Counted from the stretch's first letter, positions 1 to 7,533 are shown. The stretch: 15,878 nt of DNA from Bryobacteraceae bacterium (GCA_030039005.1 JASHQT010000564.1:1-15878); one strand, 5' to 3'. Numbers and translations: made by a program. Notes: generated by a model from the letters alone, not told the origin.

Positions 1-488
1 GTCATGCTGCGCGCTTGAAACGGTGCCAGCCCGTAGCCCGGCTCCAGCGCTTCTTTCAAGATCAGCTCAGGCGATTTCGCCGCCACTTCTTCGATCTCCA
101 TCCCGCCCGCGGCCGACGCCATGAACACCGGCTTGCCTTGCGCGCGGTCCAGCACAATTCCCAAATACAGCTCGCGTGCGATGGGCAGCGTCTCTTCGAC
201 GAGCAACCGCTGCACGATACGTCCTTCCGGGCCGGTCTGGTGCGTCACCAGCCGCATGCCCAGCATCTTTTTCGCGATCTCGGCCGCTTCCGCCGCGTCT
301 TTGGCGACCTTCACGCCTCCGCCCTTGCCGCGTCCTCCGGCGTGAATCTGCGCCTTTACCACCACACTGCCGCCGATTTTCTTCGCCGCTGCTTCCGCCT
401 CATCCACCGTGAACGCCACTTCGCCCCGAGGCACAGGGACTCCGTGTTTGGCCAAGATGGCCTTGGCCTGATACTCGTGAATTTTCAT
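1..488 (-). CDS. sucC: Succinyl-CoA ligase (ADP-forming) beta subunit, N-terminal part; gene runs off the left edge
   Basis: The beta subunit of succinyl-CoA synthetase pairs with SucD in the cytoplasm and interconverts succinyl-CoA and succinate with formation of ATP or GTP in the TCA cycle. The 162 residues in the window begin [20 protein letters not shown], the classic SucC start, and continue through the ATP-grasp domain: the lysine in [19 protein letters not shown] (about 42-60), the QRLLVEE stretch (93-99) and the [10 protein letters not shown] strand (106-115). Bacterial SucC is usually about 390 residues, so roughly 40% is present and the CoA-ligase domain lies outside. The start is the ATG at 488. 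No clear ribosome-binding site precedes it, but the match to the family N-terminus leaves no other choice. No stop is seen because the frame leaves the window. Family assignment is very secure. Confidence 0.96.
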   Translation of the reverse strand, partial: MKIHEYQAKAILAKHGVPVPRGEVAFTVDEAEAAAKKIGGSVVVKAQIHAGGRGKGGGVKVAKDAAEAAEIAKKMLGMRLVTHQTGPEGRIVQRLLVEETLPIARELYLGIVLDRAQGKPVFMASAAGGMEIEEVAAKSPELILKEALEPGYGLAPFQARSM

Positions 489-535
489 GGGATCAAAAGC
501 TAGTTTACCTTATTGAGGTGTGACAGCAGGCGATC

Positions 536-1375
536 TCAACACGATCGTCGCGAGCCCATGCTTCGGACAGTCGCTTTCATGCAGGTCTTCGGCTTAGAGG
601 CTCTCTTCCCACTGTGTTCCTGATGATAAATGCAGAGGAAATTCTCTTGATCGCAAGGATCCAGAGCCGGATTCTCCCAGTGGACGCCAACTTTGTGGGC
701 AACGGCATCCCAATTCTCGGCCCAAGCTCGCAATAACGCCTCGGCCCACAAATGGCCCCGGCGGCTCGTCGGAGAAACACCCCAAACAAGCTCAAACCCG
801 GCTTTTGGTCCGGTGCTTCCCGCAAGATAGGCATATTCGGGGCGATAGTTCATTCCGCCCAATCCTGTCGCTCCTGCTCTAAGTAGCAGGTCAAAGACAG
901 TGGTTCTTCCCCATTGCCGCATTTTGCGCGCGCGTAAATGGGTATAGCGGGCGTCGAACGATTCACGGCTGAGCAGTACATCGCGGAACAAACCATAATT
1001 CGAGCACGCGGAAGCAAGCGCCTCCTTAGCGCCCTTCAGCGCGGGCCGTCTCCGGTGATGATCAACGGAACCCGGCGGGAAGGTCATTCGCATAAGTACA
1101 GCCTCCAACTCGCTCTCGCTGAGAGGCTCCTGAAGATAGCGTCCAACAGCCTCGGCACCAACACGGGAGCCGAAGCAACTGAAGACCACGACGCCCCACC
1201 AATGCTCCTTGAATGTCTTCGCAACCTCAAAGGCCTGACCGATATCGTCCCGTTCATTCAAGCGCAATGCGCCATTGTCGTTGTCAAAAGCCCATAACAG
1301 ATACGTTCGGAGCGGCTCGTTGCGTCTGTTGACAAGCGCAAAGAGACCCTCGCGGCTCACAGTGGGTAATTCCAC
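536..1375 (-). CDS. Protein of unknown function, lower GC than its neighbours
   Basis: I do not recognise this protein. With the GTG at 1375 it has 279 residues. The frame also allows a TTG at 1453 (305 residues) and a GTG at 1360. I prefer 1375 because the extra N-terminal stretch is AT-rich, uses CTA codons and looks intergenic; a weak AGG lies about 9 nt upstream. The protein is soluble, with no signal peptide or membrane segment, and is rich in Arg, Trp and Leu. Its second half contains RARKMRQWGRTTVFDLLLRA and then a C-terminal DQENFLCIYHQ. That arrangement faintly recalls the helical nucleic-acid-binding families related to HhH glycosylases (aGPT-Pplase and 5-hmdU kinase helical domains), but this is an unverified impression. 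Sampled 60-base lines run about 47-60% GC, against over 70% in parts of the next gene, so recent acquisition is possible. Confidence 0.6.
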   Translation of the reverse strand: MELPTVSREGLFALVNRRNEPLRTYLLWAFDNDNGALRLNERDDIGQAFEVAKTFKEHWWGVVVFSCFGSRVGAEAVGRYLQEPLSESELEAVLMRMTFPPGSVDHHRRRPALKGAKEALASACSNYGLFRDVLLSRESFDARYTHLRARKMRQWGRTTVFDLLLRAGATGLGGMNYRPEYAYLAGSTGPKAGFELVWGVSPTSRRGHLWAEALLRAWAENWDAVAHKVGVHWENPALDPCDQENFLCIYHQEHSGKRASKPKTCMKATVRSMGSRRSC

Positions 1376-1439
1376 GCTTAGCCTATCTAGGCGATCGAGA
1401 GCTAGTTTAGCGTATCTCGATGCGCCGGCAGGAGTGTCA

Positions 1440-1445
1440 TAAAAT
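1440..1445 (+). promoter_or_regulatory. Candidate -10 box for the CPBP gene, leaderless spacing
   Basis: TAAAAT ends 7 nt before the ATG at 1453, so transcription would begin at or next to the start codon. No convincing -35 and no well-placed Shine-Dalgarno are seen; a GGAG at 1431-1434 is too far away (18 nt). The same arrangement recurs at four other genes in this window. Confidence 0.45.
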
Positions 1446-1452
1446 AGTAACA

Positions 1453-2115
1453 ATGCGGTGGGTGACTCTGAATTCGAAAAGCGCGCGGCACATGGCCGAG
1501 GCGTTTGTCTTCTCCTTTCTAGTCATCGCCTACATCTGGCTGCGGCCGCTGTGGTGGTCGTGGAGCCTGCTGATCCCGTTGTCGCTCGTGGCCCTTTCCT
1601 TCGTCTGGCACTCGGAGACCTTCGAATCGCTTGGCCTGAGTGCGCGGGCGTTCGTCGGCGCCATCGTCGCCTGGCGCTGGTATCTCGCCGGCTGCATCGC
1701 ATCGCTCGGCGCGTTGTTATGGATCGAAACCACCACCTCGATGCATGCGGTCTACCGATGGTGCGGCTACGCGTGCTGGTGCGTGTTCCAGCAGCTTCTG
1801 CTGCAAAACATGACCTATCGCCGGCTGCGCTCGGGACTGGGCGCTTCCTGGACCACCTCCGGCATCGCGGGCGCGATGTTCGCCGCGGCGCACCTGCCCA
1901 ACCCCATCCTCGTGCCGGCGACATTCCTGTGGGGAACTGTTTCCACGCGCATGTTCGAAGCGCGCCCCAGCGTGCCGGTTCTGGGACTGACGCAGGCGCT
2001 GCTTTCTGCCATGCTGTACGTGGTCACGCCGGTCGCCCTGAACGGCCAGTTCCGCGTGGGCCCGGCTTACTGGGCCTTTCATCACCCGTCACAACTTTCC
2101 GCGATTTTCTTCTAA
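1453..2115 (+). CDS. CPBP-type (CAAX protease/bacteriocin-processing) membrane protein with a degenerate active site
   Basis: A 220-residue polytopic membrane protein with hydrophobic segments near 17-30, 37-51, 66-90, 104-117, 135-165 and 176-195. It matches the CPBP/Abi fold. Motif 2 is present as FAAAH (143-147), and the segment corresponding to motif 1 is QQLLLQNMTYRRL (113-125). In active family members motif 1 is EExxxR; here all three charged residues are Gln (113, 114, 118). The histidine of motif 3 also appears replaced, by Gln181 in GLTQALLSA. Only His147 of the usual metal and catalytic set remains, so this is probably a non-proteolytic member. ATG 1453 is chosen over ATG 1420 and ATG 1492 because a TAAAAT box ends 7 nt upstream and the N-terminal segment would begin naturally there. 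The glycosyltransferase follows 80 nt downstream on the same strand and may be co-transcribed. Confidence 0.8.
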   Translation: MRWVTLNSKSARHMAEAFVFSFLVIAYIWLRPLWWSWSLLIPLSLVALSFVWHSETFESLGLSARAFVGAIVAWRWYLAGCIASLGALLWIETTTSMHAVYRWCGYACWCVFQQLLLQNMTYRRLRSGLGASWTTSGIAGAMFAAAHLPNPILVPATFLWGTVSTRMFEARPSVPVLGLTQALLSAMLYVVTPVALNGQFRVGPAYWAFHHPSQLSAIFF

Positions 2116-2195
2116 AGAATTTTCACCAGCTTGGGCAAAACGCGCGAACCGATCGCACGCGCCCGCGGACTAGCATCGAAGCAACTCAGCTCCCG

Positions 2196-3206
2196 ATGCA
2201 AAGACTCATCCTCGCCTACAAGAATTTCGCCGCTTTCCGGCACATCAGCCACATCGGACTGGGCGTCTCGGCGCTCAACACCTGCAAGGTGCTGCGCCGC
2301 TCGGGCGTCGCGGCCGACGTCTGGCCCATTCTCAGCGCCGCCGATCTACGCGGGCGCCTGGAGCGCGATCCCGCCACGCACGTGGTCGTCTCCGCGCCCT
2401 GGATCCCTACCGCCGAGCTGCACGCCCTCGCCTATAGCCATTCCTCCACTCGATTCGCCGTCAACTGCCACTCCAACGTCGGTTTCTTGCAGGCCGATTC
2501 CAACGCGGTCCGCCTGGTACGCGAGGCCATGGAAGTGGAGGCCGCGACCCACAATTTCCATTTGGCCGGCAACAGCGAGAAATTTTGCCGCTGGGTCCGT
2601 TCCGCTTACACCCGCCCTTGCACCTTCCTTCCCAACCTTTACTACCTCGATTCCGACTTCCTGCCCTGGCGTCCTCTTTATAACGGCGGCACGCTGCGCA
2701 TTGGGGCATTCGGGGCTACCCGGCCGCTCAAGAATTTCATGAGCGCCGCCGGCGCCGCGCTCGAGATCACCCACCGCTATAAAGCGAACCTCGAATTCTG
2801 GCTCTCGGCCGGACGCATCGAAGGCGGGGGCGACACCATCCTGCGCGCCGCGCGCGCCATGCTCGATGGACTGCCCAACGTCAAGCTGGTGGAAAATGGC
2901 TGGCAATCCTGGCCGAAATTCCGCCAAAGCGTCGCGCACATGCATCTGCTGCTCCAGCCCAGCTACACCGAATCGTTCAACATGGTGACCGCCGATGGCG
3001 TGGCTGAGGGCGTACCGTCGGTGGTCTCCCACGCCATCGACTGGGCGCCCGAGCATTGGAAAGCCATGATGGATGATGTGCTCGACATCGCGCGCGTTGG
3101 CCGCTATCTGCTCACCGATCCCTATGCACCGCAGGAGGGCCTCGATGCCCTCAAGCTGCACAACACCGAAGGCCTCAAATCCTGGCAATCATTTCTAAGC
3201 TTCTGA
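2196..3206 (+). CDS. GT-B fold glycosyltransferase (GT4-like, group 1)
   Basis: A 336-residue cytoplasmic glycosyltransferase that would transfer a sugar from a nucleotide-activated donor to an unknown acceptor. The N-terminal half begins MQRLILAYKNF and includes HIGLGVSALNTCKVLRRSG (20-38), the usual glycine-rich acceptor-side loop. The C-terminal half starts with RIGAFGATRPLKN (168-180) and carries QPSYTESFNMVTADGVAEG (254-272), the donor-site motif EX7E with the second acid as Asp (Glu259, Asp267), followed by VPSVVS. The open frame extends upstream to 1458, but that part overlaps the CPBP gene out of frame. The ATG at 2196 is the first start after that gene and gives a normal N-terminal strand. 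No Shine-Dalgarno is visible, so translation may depend on upstream transcription. The substrate cannot be told from sequence or neighbours. Confidence 0.82.
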   Translation: MQRLILAYKNFAAFRHISHIGLGVSALNTCKVLRRSGVAADVWPILSAADLRGRLERDPATHVVVSAPWIPTAELHALAYSHSSTRFAVNCHSNVGFLQADSNAVRLVREAMEVEAATHNFHLAGNSEKFCRWVRSAYTRPCTFLPNLYYLDSDFLPWRPLYNGGTLRIGAFGATRPLKNFMSAAGAALEITHRYKANLEFWLSAGRIEGGGDTILRAARAMLDGLPNVKLVENGWQSWPKFRQSVAHMHLLLQPSYTESFNMVTADGVAEGVPSVVSHAIDWAPEHWKAMMDDVLDIARVGRYLLTDPYAPQEGLDALKLHNTEGLKSWQSFLSF

Positions 3207-3217
3207 TCTAAGCTTCT
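3194..3217 (+). repeat. 11-bp direct repeat, period 13, at the glycosyltransferase stop codon
   Basis: TCTAAGCTTCT occurs at 3194-3204 and again at 3207-3217. The stop codon TGA (3204-3206) sits at the end of the first copy. It looks like a small slippage duplication just at and after the 3' end of the gene. The last residues of the protein could have been affected by it. Confidence 0.7.
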
Positions 3218-3229
3218 CACTCCCCTGTG

Positions 3230-3251
3230 GCGTTCACACTCGTGTGAACGC
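3230..3251. terminator. Hairpin between convergent glycosyltransferase and queA genes
   Basis: A perfect 10-bp inverted repeat, GCGTTCACAC and GTGTGAACGC, with 2 nt between the arms (about 9 bp with a 4-nt loop in RNA). It lies 23 nt after the glycosyltransferase stop and 4 nt after the queA stop, the usual place for a shared bidirectional terminator. Neither side has a T-run, so it may be a non-canonical terminator or an RNA 3'-end stabiliser. Confidence 0.5.
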
Positions 3252-3255
3252 TCGA

Positions 3256-4275
3256 TTAAACAATCAACATGCAATCGCCATACGAATAAAACCTGTATCC
3301 GGCCCACACTGCGTGCTCGTACGCCGCGAGCACGAACTCGCGCCCGGCAAACGCGCACACCAACATCAGCAAACTCGACTCCGGCAAATGAAAATTCGTC
3401 AGCATCGCGTTCACGCGCTGGAACTCGAACCCCGGCCGGATAAACAAATCCGTCTCGCCGCTGCGGCCCAGGTACAGGCTCTCCACCGCGCGTACGCTGG
3501 TGGTCCCCGCGCAGATCACGCGCCTGGCCGCTCGAATCTTCCCGGCATTTTCCTCGCTGACATGAAATCGCTCCGCGTGCAGCGATTCGCCTCGCACCGG
3601 TTGAAAGGTCCCCAGCCCCACGTGCAGCGTCACGTACGCGATTTCTGCTCCGGCAGCCCGGCAGACGTCTAAAATTTCCGGAGTGAAATGCAGCCCGGCG
3701 GTCGGCGCCGCCACGGACCCCGCTTCCCGCGCGAACACCGTCTGGTAGCGCTCACGATCCTGCGAGGTGTCCGTCCGCTTGATGTACGGCGGCAGCGGCA
3801 CGTGCCCGACCCTTTCGAGCCACGCGTAAAAATCGCCATCCCGATCGCCAACAGGGTCAAAGCGCAGCATCCGCTCGCCCCACTGCCCGCGCCCAAGCAC
3901 CTCGGCCTCCGCGCCATCGAACACAATCCGCTCGCGCGTGCGGATCTTGCGCCCCGGATGCACCAGCGCCGTCCATGTTTTCGCGTCCTCGCTCCGCGGG
4001 CTCACCAGCAAAACCTCTACCGCGCCCGAGAACCCCGCGCGATGCCCGAATAATCGCGATGGAAAAACTTTGGAATCGTTCAACACCAGGCAATCGCCTG
4101 CACGCAGAAATTGTGGGAAATCGCGAAACATCCGGTCTTCCCAGCGCCCAGCCGCGCGATTGAGCACCAGCATCCGCGATCCCGCGCGATCGGCCAGCGG
4201 CTCCTGCGCGATCGCCGATTCCGGCAAGTCATAATGAAATTGCGAAAGGTCCAAATCACACCTTAGCAGTGCCAT
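3256..4275 (-). CDS. queA: S-adenosylmethionine:tRNA ribosyltransferase-isomerase
   Basis: QueA transfers and isomerises the ribosyl moiety of SAM onto 7-aminomethyl-7-deazaguanine at tRNA position 34, giving epoxyqueuosine in the queuosine pathway. The 339-residue product shows the family landmarks in order: [15 protein letters not shown] (16-30), [15 protein letters not shown] (61-75), [10 protein letters not shown] (101-110), RYQTVFA (176-182), [10 protein letters not shown] (191-200), [10 protein letters not shown] (218-227), [19 protein letters not shown] (293-311) and the C-terminal [12 protein letters not shown]. Length is normal. I chose the ATG at 4275; a TTG at 4284 and a GTG at 4278 are also in frame but add nothing conserved. 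The start overlaps the divergent tsaD start by 7 bp, so the queA promoter must lie inside tsaD. No Shine-Dalgarno is visible. Confidence 0.98.
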   Translation of the reverse strand: MALLRCDLDLSQFHYDLPESAIAQEPLADRAGSRMLVLNRAAGRWEDRMFRDFPQFLRAGDCLVLNDSKVFPSRLFGHRAGFSGAVEVLLVSPRSEDAKTWTALVHPGRKIRTRERIVFDGAEAEVLGRGQWGERMLRFDPVGDRDGDFYAWLERVGHVPLPPYIKRTDTSQDRERYQTVFAREAGSVAAPTAGLHFTPEILDVCRAAGAEIAYVTLHVGLGTFQPVRGESLHAERFHVSEENAGKIRAARRVICAGTTSVRAVESLYLGRSGETDLFIRPGFEFQRVNAMLTNFHLPESSLLMLVCAFAGREFVLAAYEHAVWAGYRFYSYGDCMLIV

Positions 4276-5339
4276 CACATACAAAAATTCTGGGTATCGA
4301 AAGCTCCTGCGATGAAACCGCCGCAGCCGTAGTCGAAGACGGCCGCACGATTCTCTCTTCCGTAGTCGCCTCCCAGTTCGCGACGCACGGCAAGTACGGC
4401 GGCGTGGTCCCCGAGCTCGCTTCGCGCGAGCATCTGCGCGCCATTGTTCCGGTAGTGCGGCATGCTCTCCAGCAGACCGGCGTCGCGCTGCCCGATCTTG
4501 CCGCCATTGCGGTCACCGAAGGACCGGGCCTGGTCGGCTCTCTGCTCGTCGGCATCACGTACGCCAAGGCGCTGTGCTTCGTGCACAACCTGCCGCTCAT
4601 CGCCGTCAACCACATCGAAGGCCACATCCACGCCGTGGTTCTCGAAGCAGGATCGAATATCGAGTACCCCGCCGTAGCATTGGTCGCAAGCGGTGGCCAT
4701 ACTCACCTTTTCGAAGTTAGCGAAGCCTTTTCTTACCGGCTCCTCGGCAAAACCCGCGATGACGCGGCCGGCGAAGCGTATGACAAGGTCGCGAAGCTGC
4801 TCGGCTTCGGCTATCCCGGCGGGCCCGTGATCGATCAGCTCGCGCCGCACGGCAATCCACATGCGGTCAAGTTCACGCTCGCGCACATGAAGGGCAACAC
4901 GCTCGATTTCAGCTTCAGCGGATTGAAGACGGCGGTCCTGCGCTGGGTCCAGGAGCGCGATCTATCGCATGAGATCGAAGCCCGCCGCCGTGCGCAAGGC
5001 GCCTCCGCCCAGGAATTCCTCGCCTTGACCCCTCAGCCCACGCTCGACCTGCTTGCGTCCTTTCAGCGCACGGTCATCGAAGAGTTTCTGCGTCGCGCCG
5101 CTCGCTCCATCGAGGATCTCGGCGCGCGATCCTTGATCGTCTCCGGCGGCGTCGCCTCCAACGCTGGCCTTCGCGCTGCCGCGCGCGAGGCTGGCCTTCC
5201 CTGCCCGGTTTATTTCCCCACTCCCGCGCTCTCCACCGATAACGCCGCCATGATCGCCGCCGCCGCCTTTCCCAAACTCCGCGCTCAAAGCTTCGCGGGG
5301 TTCGATCTAAAAGCCCAGGCCAACCTTACGCTCGCCTAA
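4269..5339 (+). CDS. tsaD: tRNA N6-adenosine threonylcarbamoyltransferase TsaD
   Basis: TsaD (Gcp/YgjD, Kae1 family) transfers the threonylcarbamoyl group to A37 of ANN-decoding tRNAs, forming t6A together with TsaB and TsaE. The 356-residue sequence starts [20 protein letters not shown], the standard ASKHA N-terminus. The metal ligands are in NHIEGHIHA (His115, His119). Other landmarks are SGGHT (141-145), [10 protein letters not shown] (164-173), YPGGP (182-186), SFSGLKTA (215-222), SGGVASN (292-298) and DNAAM (324-328). Length is normal. The start is GTG at 4269; no ATG lies near the conserved KILGIE strand. The codon falls within the first codons of queA on the other strand, so any promoter must lie inside queA. 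A weak AAAGG is about 18 nt upstream. mrp follows 57 nt downstream on the same strand. Confidence 0.98.
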   Translation: MPSHTKILGIESSCDETAAAVVEDGRTILSSVVASQFATHGKYGGVVPELASREHLRAIVPVVRHALQQTGVALPDLAAIAVTEGPGLVGSLLVGITYAKALCFVHNLPLIAVNHIEGHIHAVVLEAGSNIEYPAVALVASGGHTHLFEVSEAFSYRLLGKTRDDAAGEAYDKVAKLLGFGYPGGPVIDQLAPHGNPHAVKFTLAHMKGNTLDFSFSGLKTAVLRWVQERDLSHEIEARRRAQGASAQEFLALTPQPTLDLLASFQRTVIEEFLRRAARSIEDLGARSLIVSGGVASNAGLRAAAREAGLPCPVYFPTPALSTDNAAMIAAAAFPKLRAQSFAGFDLKAQANLTLA

Positions 5340-5383
5340 TCCCCGCCCCCCAATCCCGCGCGAGCGGTCGCGAGCGCCCCTGC

Positions 5384-5389
5384 TACCAT
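5384..5389 (+). promoter_or_regulatory. Candidate -10 box for mrp, leaderless spacing
   Basis: TACCAT ends 7 nt before the ATG at 5397, in the 57-nt gap after tsaD. No Shine-Dalgarno precedes mrp. The box is weaker than the others of this type in the window (4 of 6 to TATAAT), and mrp could equally be read from tsaD. Confidence 0.35.
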
Positions 5390-5396
5390 CAAACAG

Positions 5397-6221
5397 ATGG
5401 GGCCTAACACAGCACAAGCCGAGCAGCCGAAAGTCCCGATTCTTGGCGTTCAAAACCTCATCGCCGTCGGATCGGGAAAAGGCGGCGTGGGAAAAACCAC
5501 CGTGTCGGTGAATCTCGCCGTCGCGCTCTCGCGCTTGGGGCACAAGGTCGGCCTGCTCGACGCCGACGTCTACGGTCCCAACGTGCCGCTCATGATGGGC
5601 GTCCGCGCGCAGCCGCACGCCATCGGCGAGCGCATCCAGCCCATCGAAAAGAACGGGCTGCGCGTCATGTCCATGGGCTTCCTGAATCCCGGCGACAAGC
5701 CGCTGGTCTGGCGCGGCCCCATGCTGCACAGCGTGATTCAGCAATTCCTGCGCGGTGTCGATTGGGGCCAGCTCGATTATCTGATCGTCGATCTTCCACC
5801 CGGCACCGGCGACGTCCAGCTCTCGCTCATTCAGACCGCTCCGCTCACCGGCGCCGTCGTAGTCACCACGCCGTCGGAAGTTTCGCTCGAAGACGCGCGC
5901 AAGGCAGTCCACATGTTCCAGCAGGTCCGCGTGCCCATCCTCGGGTTGGTGGAGAACATGAGCTACCTCGAATGCCCGCACTGCCACGAGCGCATCGACG
6001 TCTTCAGCCACGGCGGCGGCAAGAAGACCGCGGAGGCCATGCGCGTTCCGTTCCTGGGCGAACTGCCGCTCGATCCCGCGGTGCGCATCGGCGGCGATTC
6101 GGGCCAGCCCGTCACGCTCGGCGATCAAGGCGCTGCGTTCGTGGCCGTGGCACGCGAAGTCGAGCGGCGCGCCGCCGAAGAGAGCGGCAAAAAAGGGCCT
6201 TCGATTCAGATCGAAGAATAG
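5397..6221 (+). CDS. mrp: Mrp/NBP35-type Fe-S cluster carrier ATPase
   Basis: Mrp (ApbC) proteins are cytoplasmic P-loop ATPases of the MinD/SIMIBI class that bind and transfer 4Fe-4S clusters to apoproteins. The 274-residue product has the deviant Walker A GSGKGGVGKTT (25-35), LLDADVYGPNVP (53-64), DLPPGTGD (132-139) and the bridging CxxC at Cys193 and Cys196 in LECPHCHERID. It also has VENMSY just before and GELPLDP after, all typical of the family. It lacks the N-terminal MIP18/DUF59-like domain of about 90 residues found in many bacterial homologues, so it is the short form. Upstream sequence in this frame does not supply that domain. The ATG at 5397 follows tsaD by 57 nt. The stop is only 4 nt from the stop of the convergent DedA gene. 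Confidence 0.95.
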   Translation: MGPNTAQAEQPKVPILGVQNLIAVGSGKGGVGKTTVSVNLAVALSRLGHKVGLLDADVYGPNVPLMMGVRAQPHAIGERIQPIEKNGLRVMSMGFLNPGDKPLVWRGPMLHSVIQQFLRGVDWGQLDYLIVDLPPGTGDVQLSLIQTAPLTGAVVVTTPSEVSLEDARKAVHMFQQVRVPILGLVENMSYLECPHCHERIDVFSHGGGKKTAEAMRVPFLGELPLDPAVRIGGDSGQPVTLGDQGAAFVAVAREVERRAAEESGKKGPSIQIEE

Positions 6222-6225
6222 CCGG

Positions 6226-6828
6226 CTAGGACTTCTTTCGCCTGCGCGCAAAAAAATACGCGGCATAGGCGATAATCAGCGCGCCCGCGGCGATTGACGC
6301 GATCGTCAGGTTGTGTTCGACGGTGGCGATGATCCGCTGCCAGTCCGGTCCGAAGTGATAGCCGAGGAACAGGAACGTACTCACCCAGACCAACGCTCCG
6401 CCGTAGGCGAACACCGCAAAGCCGTGATACTCGAGCTTCGAAGTGCCCGCCACGATGGCGGTGAAGTGCCGCACGCCGGGCACAAAATAGCCGATCGCCA
6501 GCGCCCAATGCCCGATGCGGTTGAACCAGTCATGCACCCAGCGGATCTGATCGTCCCGAACGTGCAGCAGGCGCCCCGCGCGCGAGTGCAGAACCTTCCA
6601 ACCGAGCGTGCGTCCGAGGATATAGCTGCACGTGATGCCGCACATGCTGCCGCCCAGCGCGCTGAAAAACACCGGAATGGCGTGCAAGTCGCCGCGATAG
6701 ATCAGAAAACCGCAGCCGGTGAGCAGAAATTCGTCGGGAAGCGGGATGCCGATGATCCCGAACGTCAGCAAACCGAAGATAGCGAAGTAGCCATAGGTGG
6801 CGACCCACTGAAGAACGGCGTTTTCCAA
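6226..6828 (-). CDS. DedA-family membrane protein (probable undecaprenyl-phosphate or lipid flippase)
   Basis: DedA proteins are inner-membrane proteins; some recycle undecaprenyl phosphate across the membrane. The 200-residue product shows the early re-entrant motif IPLPDEF (28-34), the glycine-rich helix GGSMCGITCSYILGR (59-73), the second re-entrant motif GYFVPGVRHFTAIVAG (113-128), further hydrophobic helices at about 136-157 and 173-193, and a basic tail RRRKKS. The frame remains open upstream to 7023. The extra part, however, is not DedA-like and would run through the divergent gene at 6911. I therefore choose the TTG at 6828, which gives the family's usual length and N-terminus. A TATCAT box ends exactly 6 nt upstream of this TTG. 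The exact lipid substrate is unknown. Confidence 0.9.
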   Translation of the reverse strand: MENAVLQWVATYGYFAIFGLLTFGIIGIPLPDEFLLTGCGFLIYRGDLHAIPVFFSALGGSMCGITCSYILGRTLGWKVLHSRAGRLLHVRDDQIRWVHDWFNRIGHWALAIGYFVPGVRHFTAIVAGTSKLEYHGFAVFAYGGALVWVSTFLFLGYHFGPDWQRIIATVEHNLTIASIAAGALIIAYAAYFFARRRKKS

Positions 6829-6834
6829 CCAGCG

Positions 6835-6840
6835 ATGATA
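6835..6840 (-). promoter_or_regulatory. Candidate -10 box for the DedA gene, leaderless spacing
   Basis: Read on the minus strand, TATCAT (5 of 6 to TATAAT) is followed by CGCTGG and then the TTG start at 6828. The TTG was chosen first from DedA family length, so the box is independent support for it. No good -35 is visible. Confidence 0.45.
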
Positions 6841-6910
6841 ACAGCCCCGATGATACAGCGATGACGGCGAAGTCGCCGGTTCGGCTATTCTGGAGCGAAA
6901 GGTCAACTGA

Positions 6911-7522
6911 ATGCAACCAGCCGCCATCGGGATCCGGCCGCACTCCGGTTGGGCTGCCGTGGTGCTGGCTACGGGAGGTCCGGGCGCGATCCAGGTGGTC
7001 GCCCGAAGAAGAATCGCCATCACCTCTCCGGATATCCGGGGAGCAAACCAGCCGTATCATTTCGCCAAAGACCAAGTGGACCAAGCACAAACTTTGCCCG
7101 ATGCCGAGCGGTATCTCGCGCGCTGCGCTCGGGCGTCGGAGCAACTTGCCTTCGCCGCCCTGGGGGAGATCGTTGCCGATAGCCGCCCAACGCGCGTGGT
7201 GAGCTGTGCGATCTTGCTTGCGGCCGGACGCGCGTTGCCGCCGCTCGCGGGAATTCTCTCGTCCCATGCTCTCATTCACACCGCGGAAGGAGAGTTCTTT
7301 CGTCAATGTTTTCGGACAGCCGGCGAACGGCTGAAGTTGCGCGTCAGTGGGATCCGGGAGAAGGACCTGGACCAAGCCGCGCTGGCCTCATTCGGGCCGA
7401 AAGCGAATGCCCTGAAGCGCGAGATCGCCGGGCTGGGCCGCACACTAGGGCCGCCTTGGACGGCCGACCAGAAGAATGCCTGCCTGGCCGCGCTGCTGGC
7501 ACTCGCGGTTCCCGACACTTGA
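6911..7522 (+). CDS. Conserved-looking protein of unknown function
   Basis: A 203-residue soluble protein that I cannot name. It opens QPAAIGIRPHSGWAAVVLA (2-20), a glycine-containing beta-hairpin of the kind found in RNase H/actin-like folds. It then has ARRRIAITSPDIRGANQPYH (31-50) and a central segment with HALIHTAEGEFFRQ (119-132), and closes with an alanine- and leucine-rich helix. I have an impression of similar small bacterial proteins sharing the ARRR and QPYH elements, but no known function. The start is well supported: GAAAGG at 6897-6902 lies 8 nt before the ATG. It diverges from the DedA gene across an 82-nt gap and ends 11 nt before the convergent CpaE-like gene. A role in nucleic acid or nucleotide metabolism is only a guess from the fold impression. 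Confidence 0.72.
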   Translation: MQPAAIGIRPHSGWAAVVLATGGPGAIQVVARRRIAITSPDIRGANQPYHFAKDQVDQAQTLPDAERYLARCARASEQLAFAALGEIVADSRPTRVVSCAILLAAGRALPPLAGILSSHALIHTAEGEFFRQCFRTAGERLKLRVSGIREKDLDQAALASFGPKANALKREIAGLGRTLGPPWTADQKNACLAALLALAVPDT

Positions 7523-7533
7523 TCCGCGAAAGC

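Noticed and set aside
1458..2195. Long open frame continuous with the glycosyltransferase upstream of its start
   Set aside because: It overlaps the CPBP gene in another frame, is rich in Arg, Ala and Pro, and has no glycosyltransferase-like content; it is a high-GC shadow.
2346..3188. 280-residue antisense frame over the glycosyltransferase
   Set aside because: It mirrors the real gene codon by codon, with no recognisable domain.
5307..6266. 319-residue antisense frame over mrp
   Set aside because: It lies fully opposite a secure gene and has low-complexity Asp/Arg/Ala/His composition.
6829..7023. Upstream extension of the DedA frame
   Set aside because: It would overlap the divergent gene at 6911, which has a good ribosome-binding site, and it adds sequence not found in DedA proteins.
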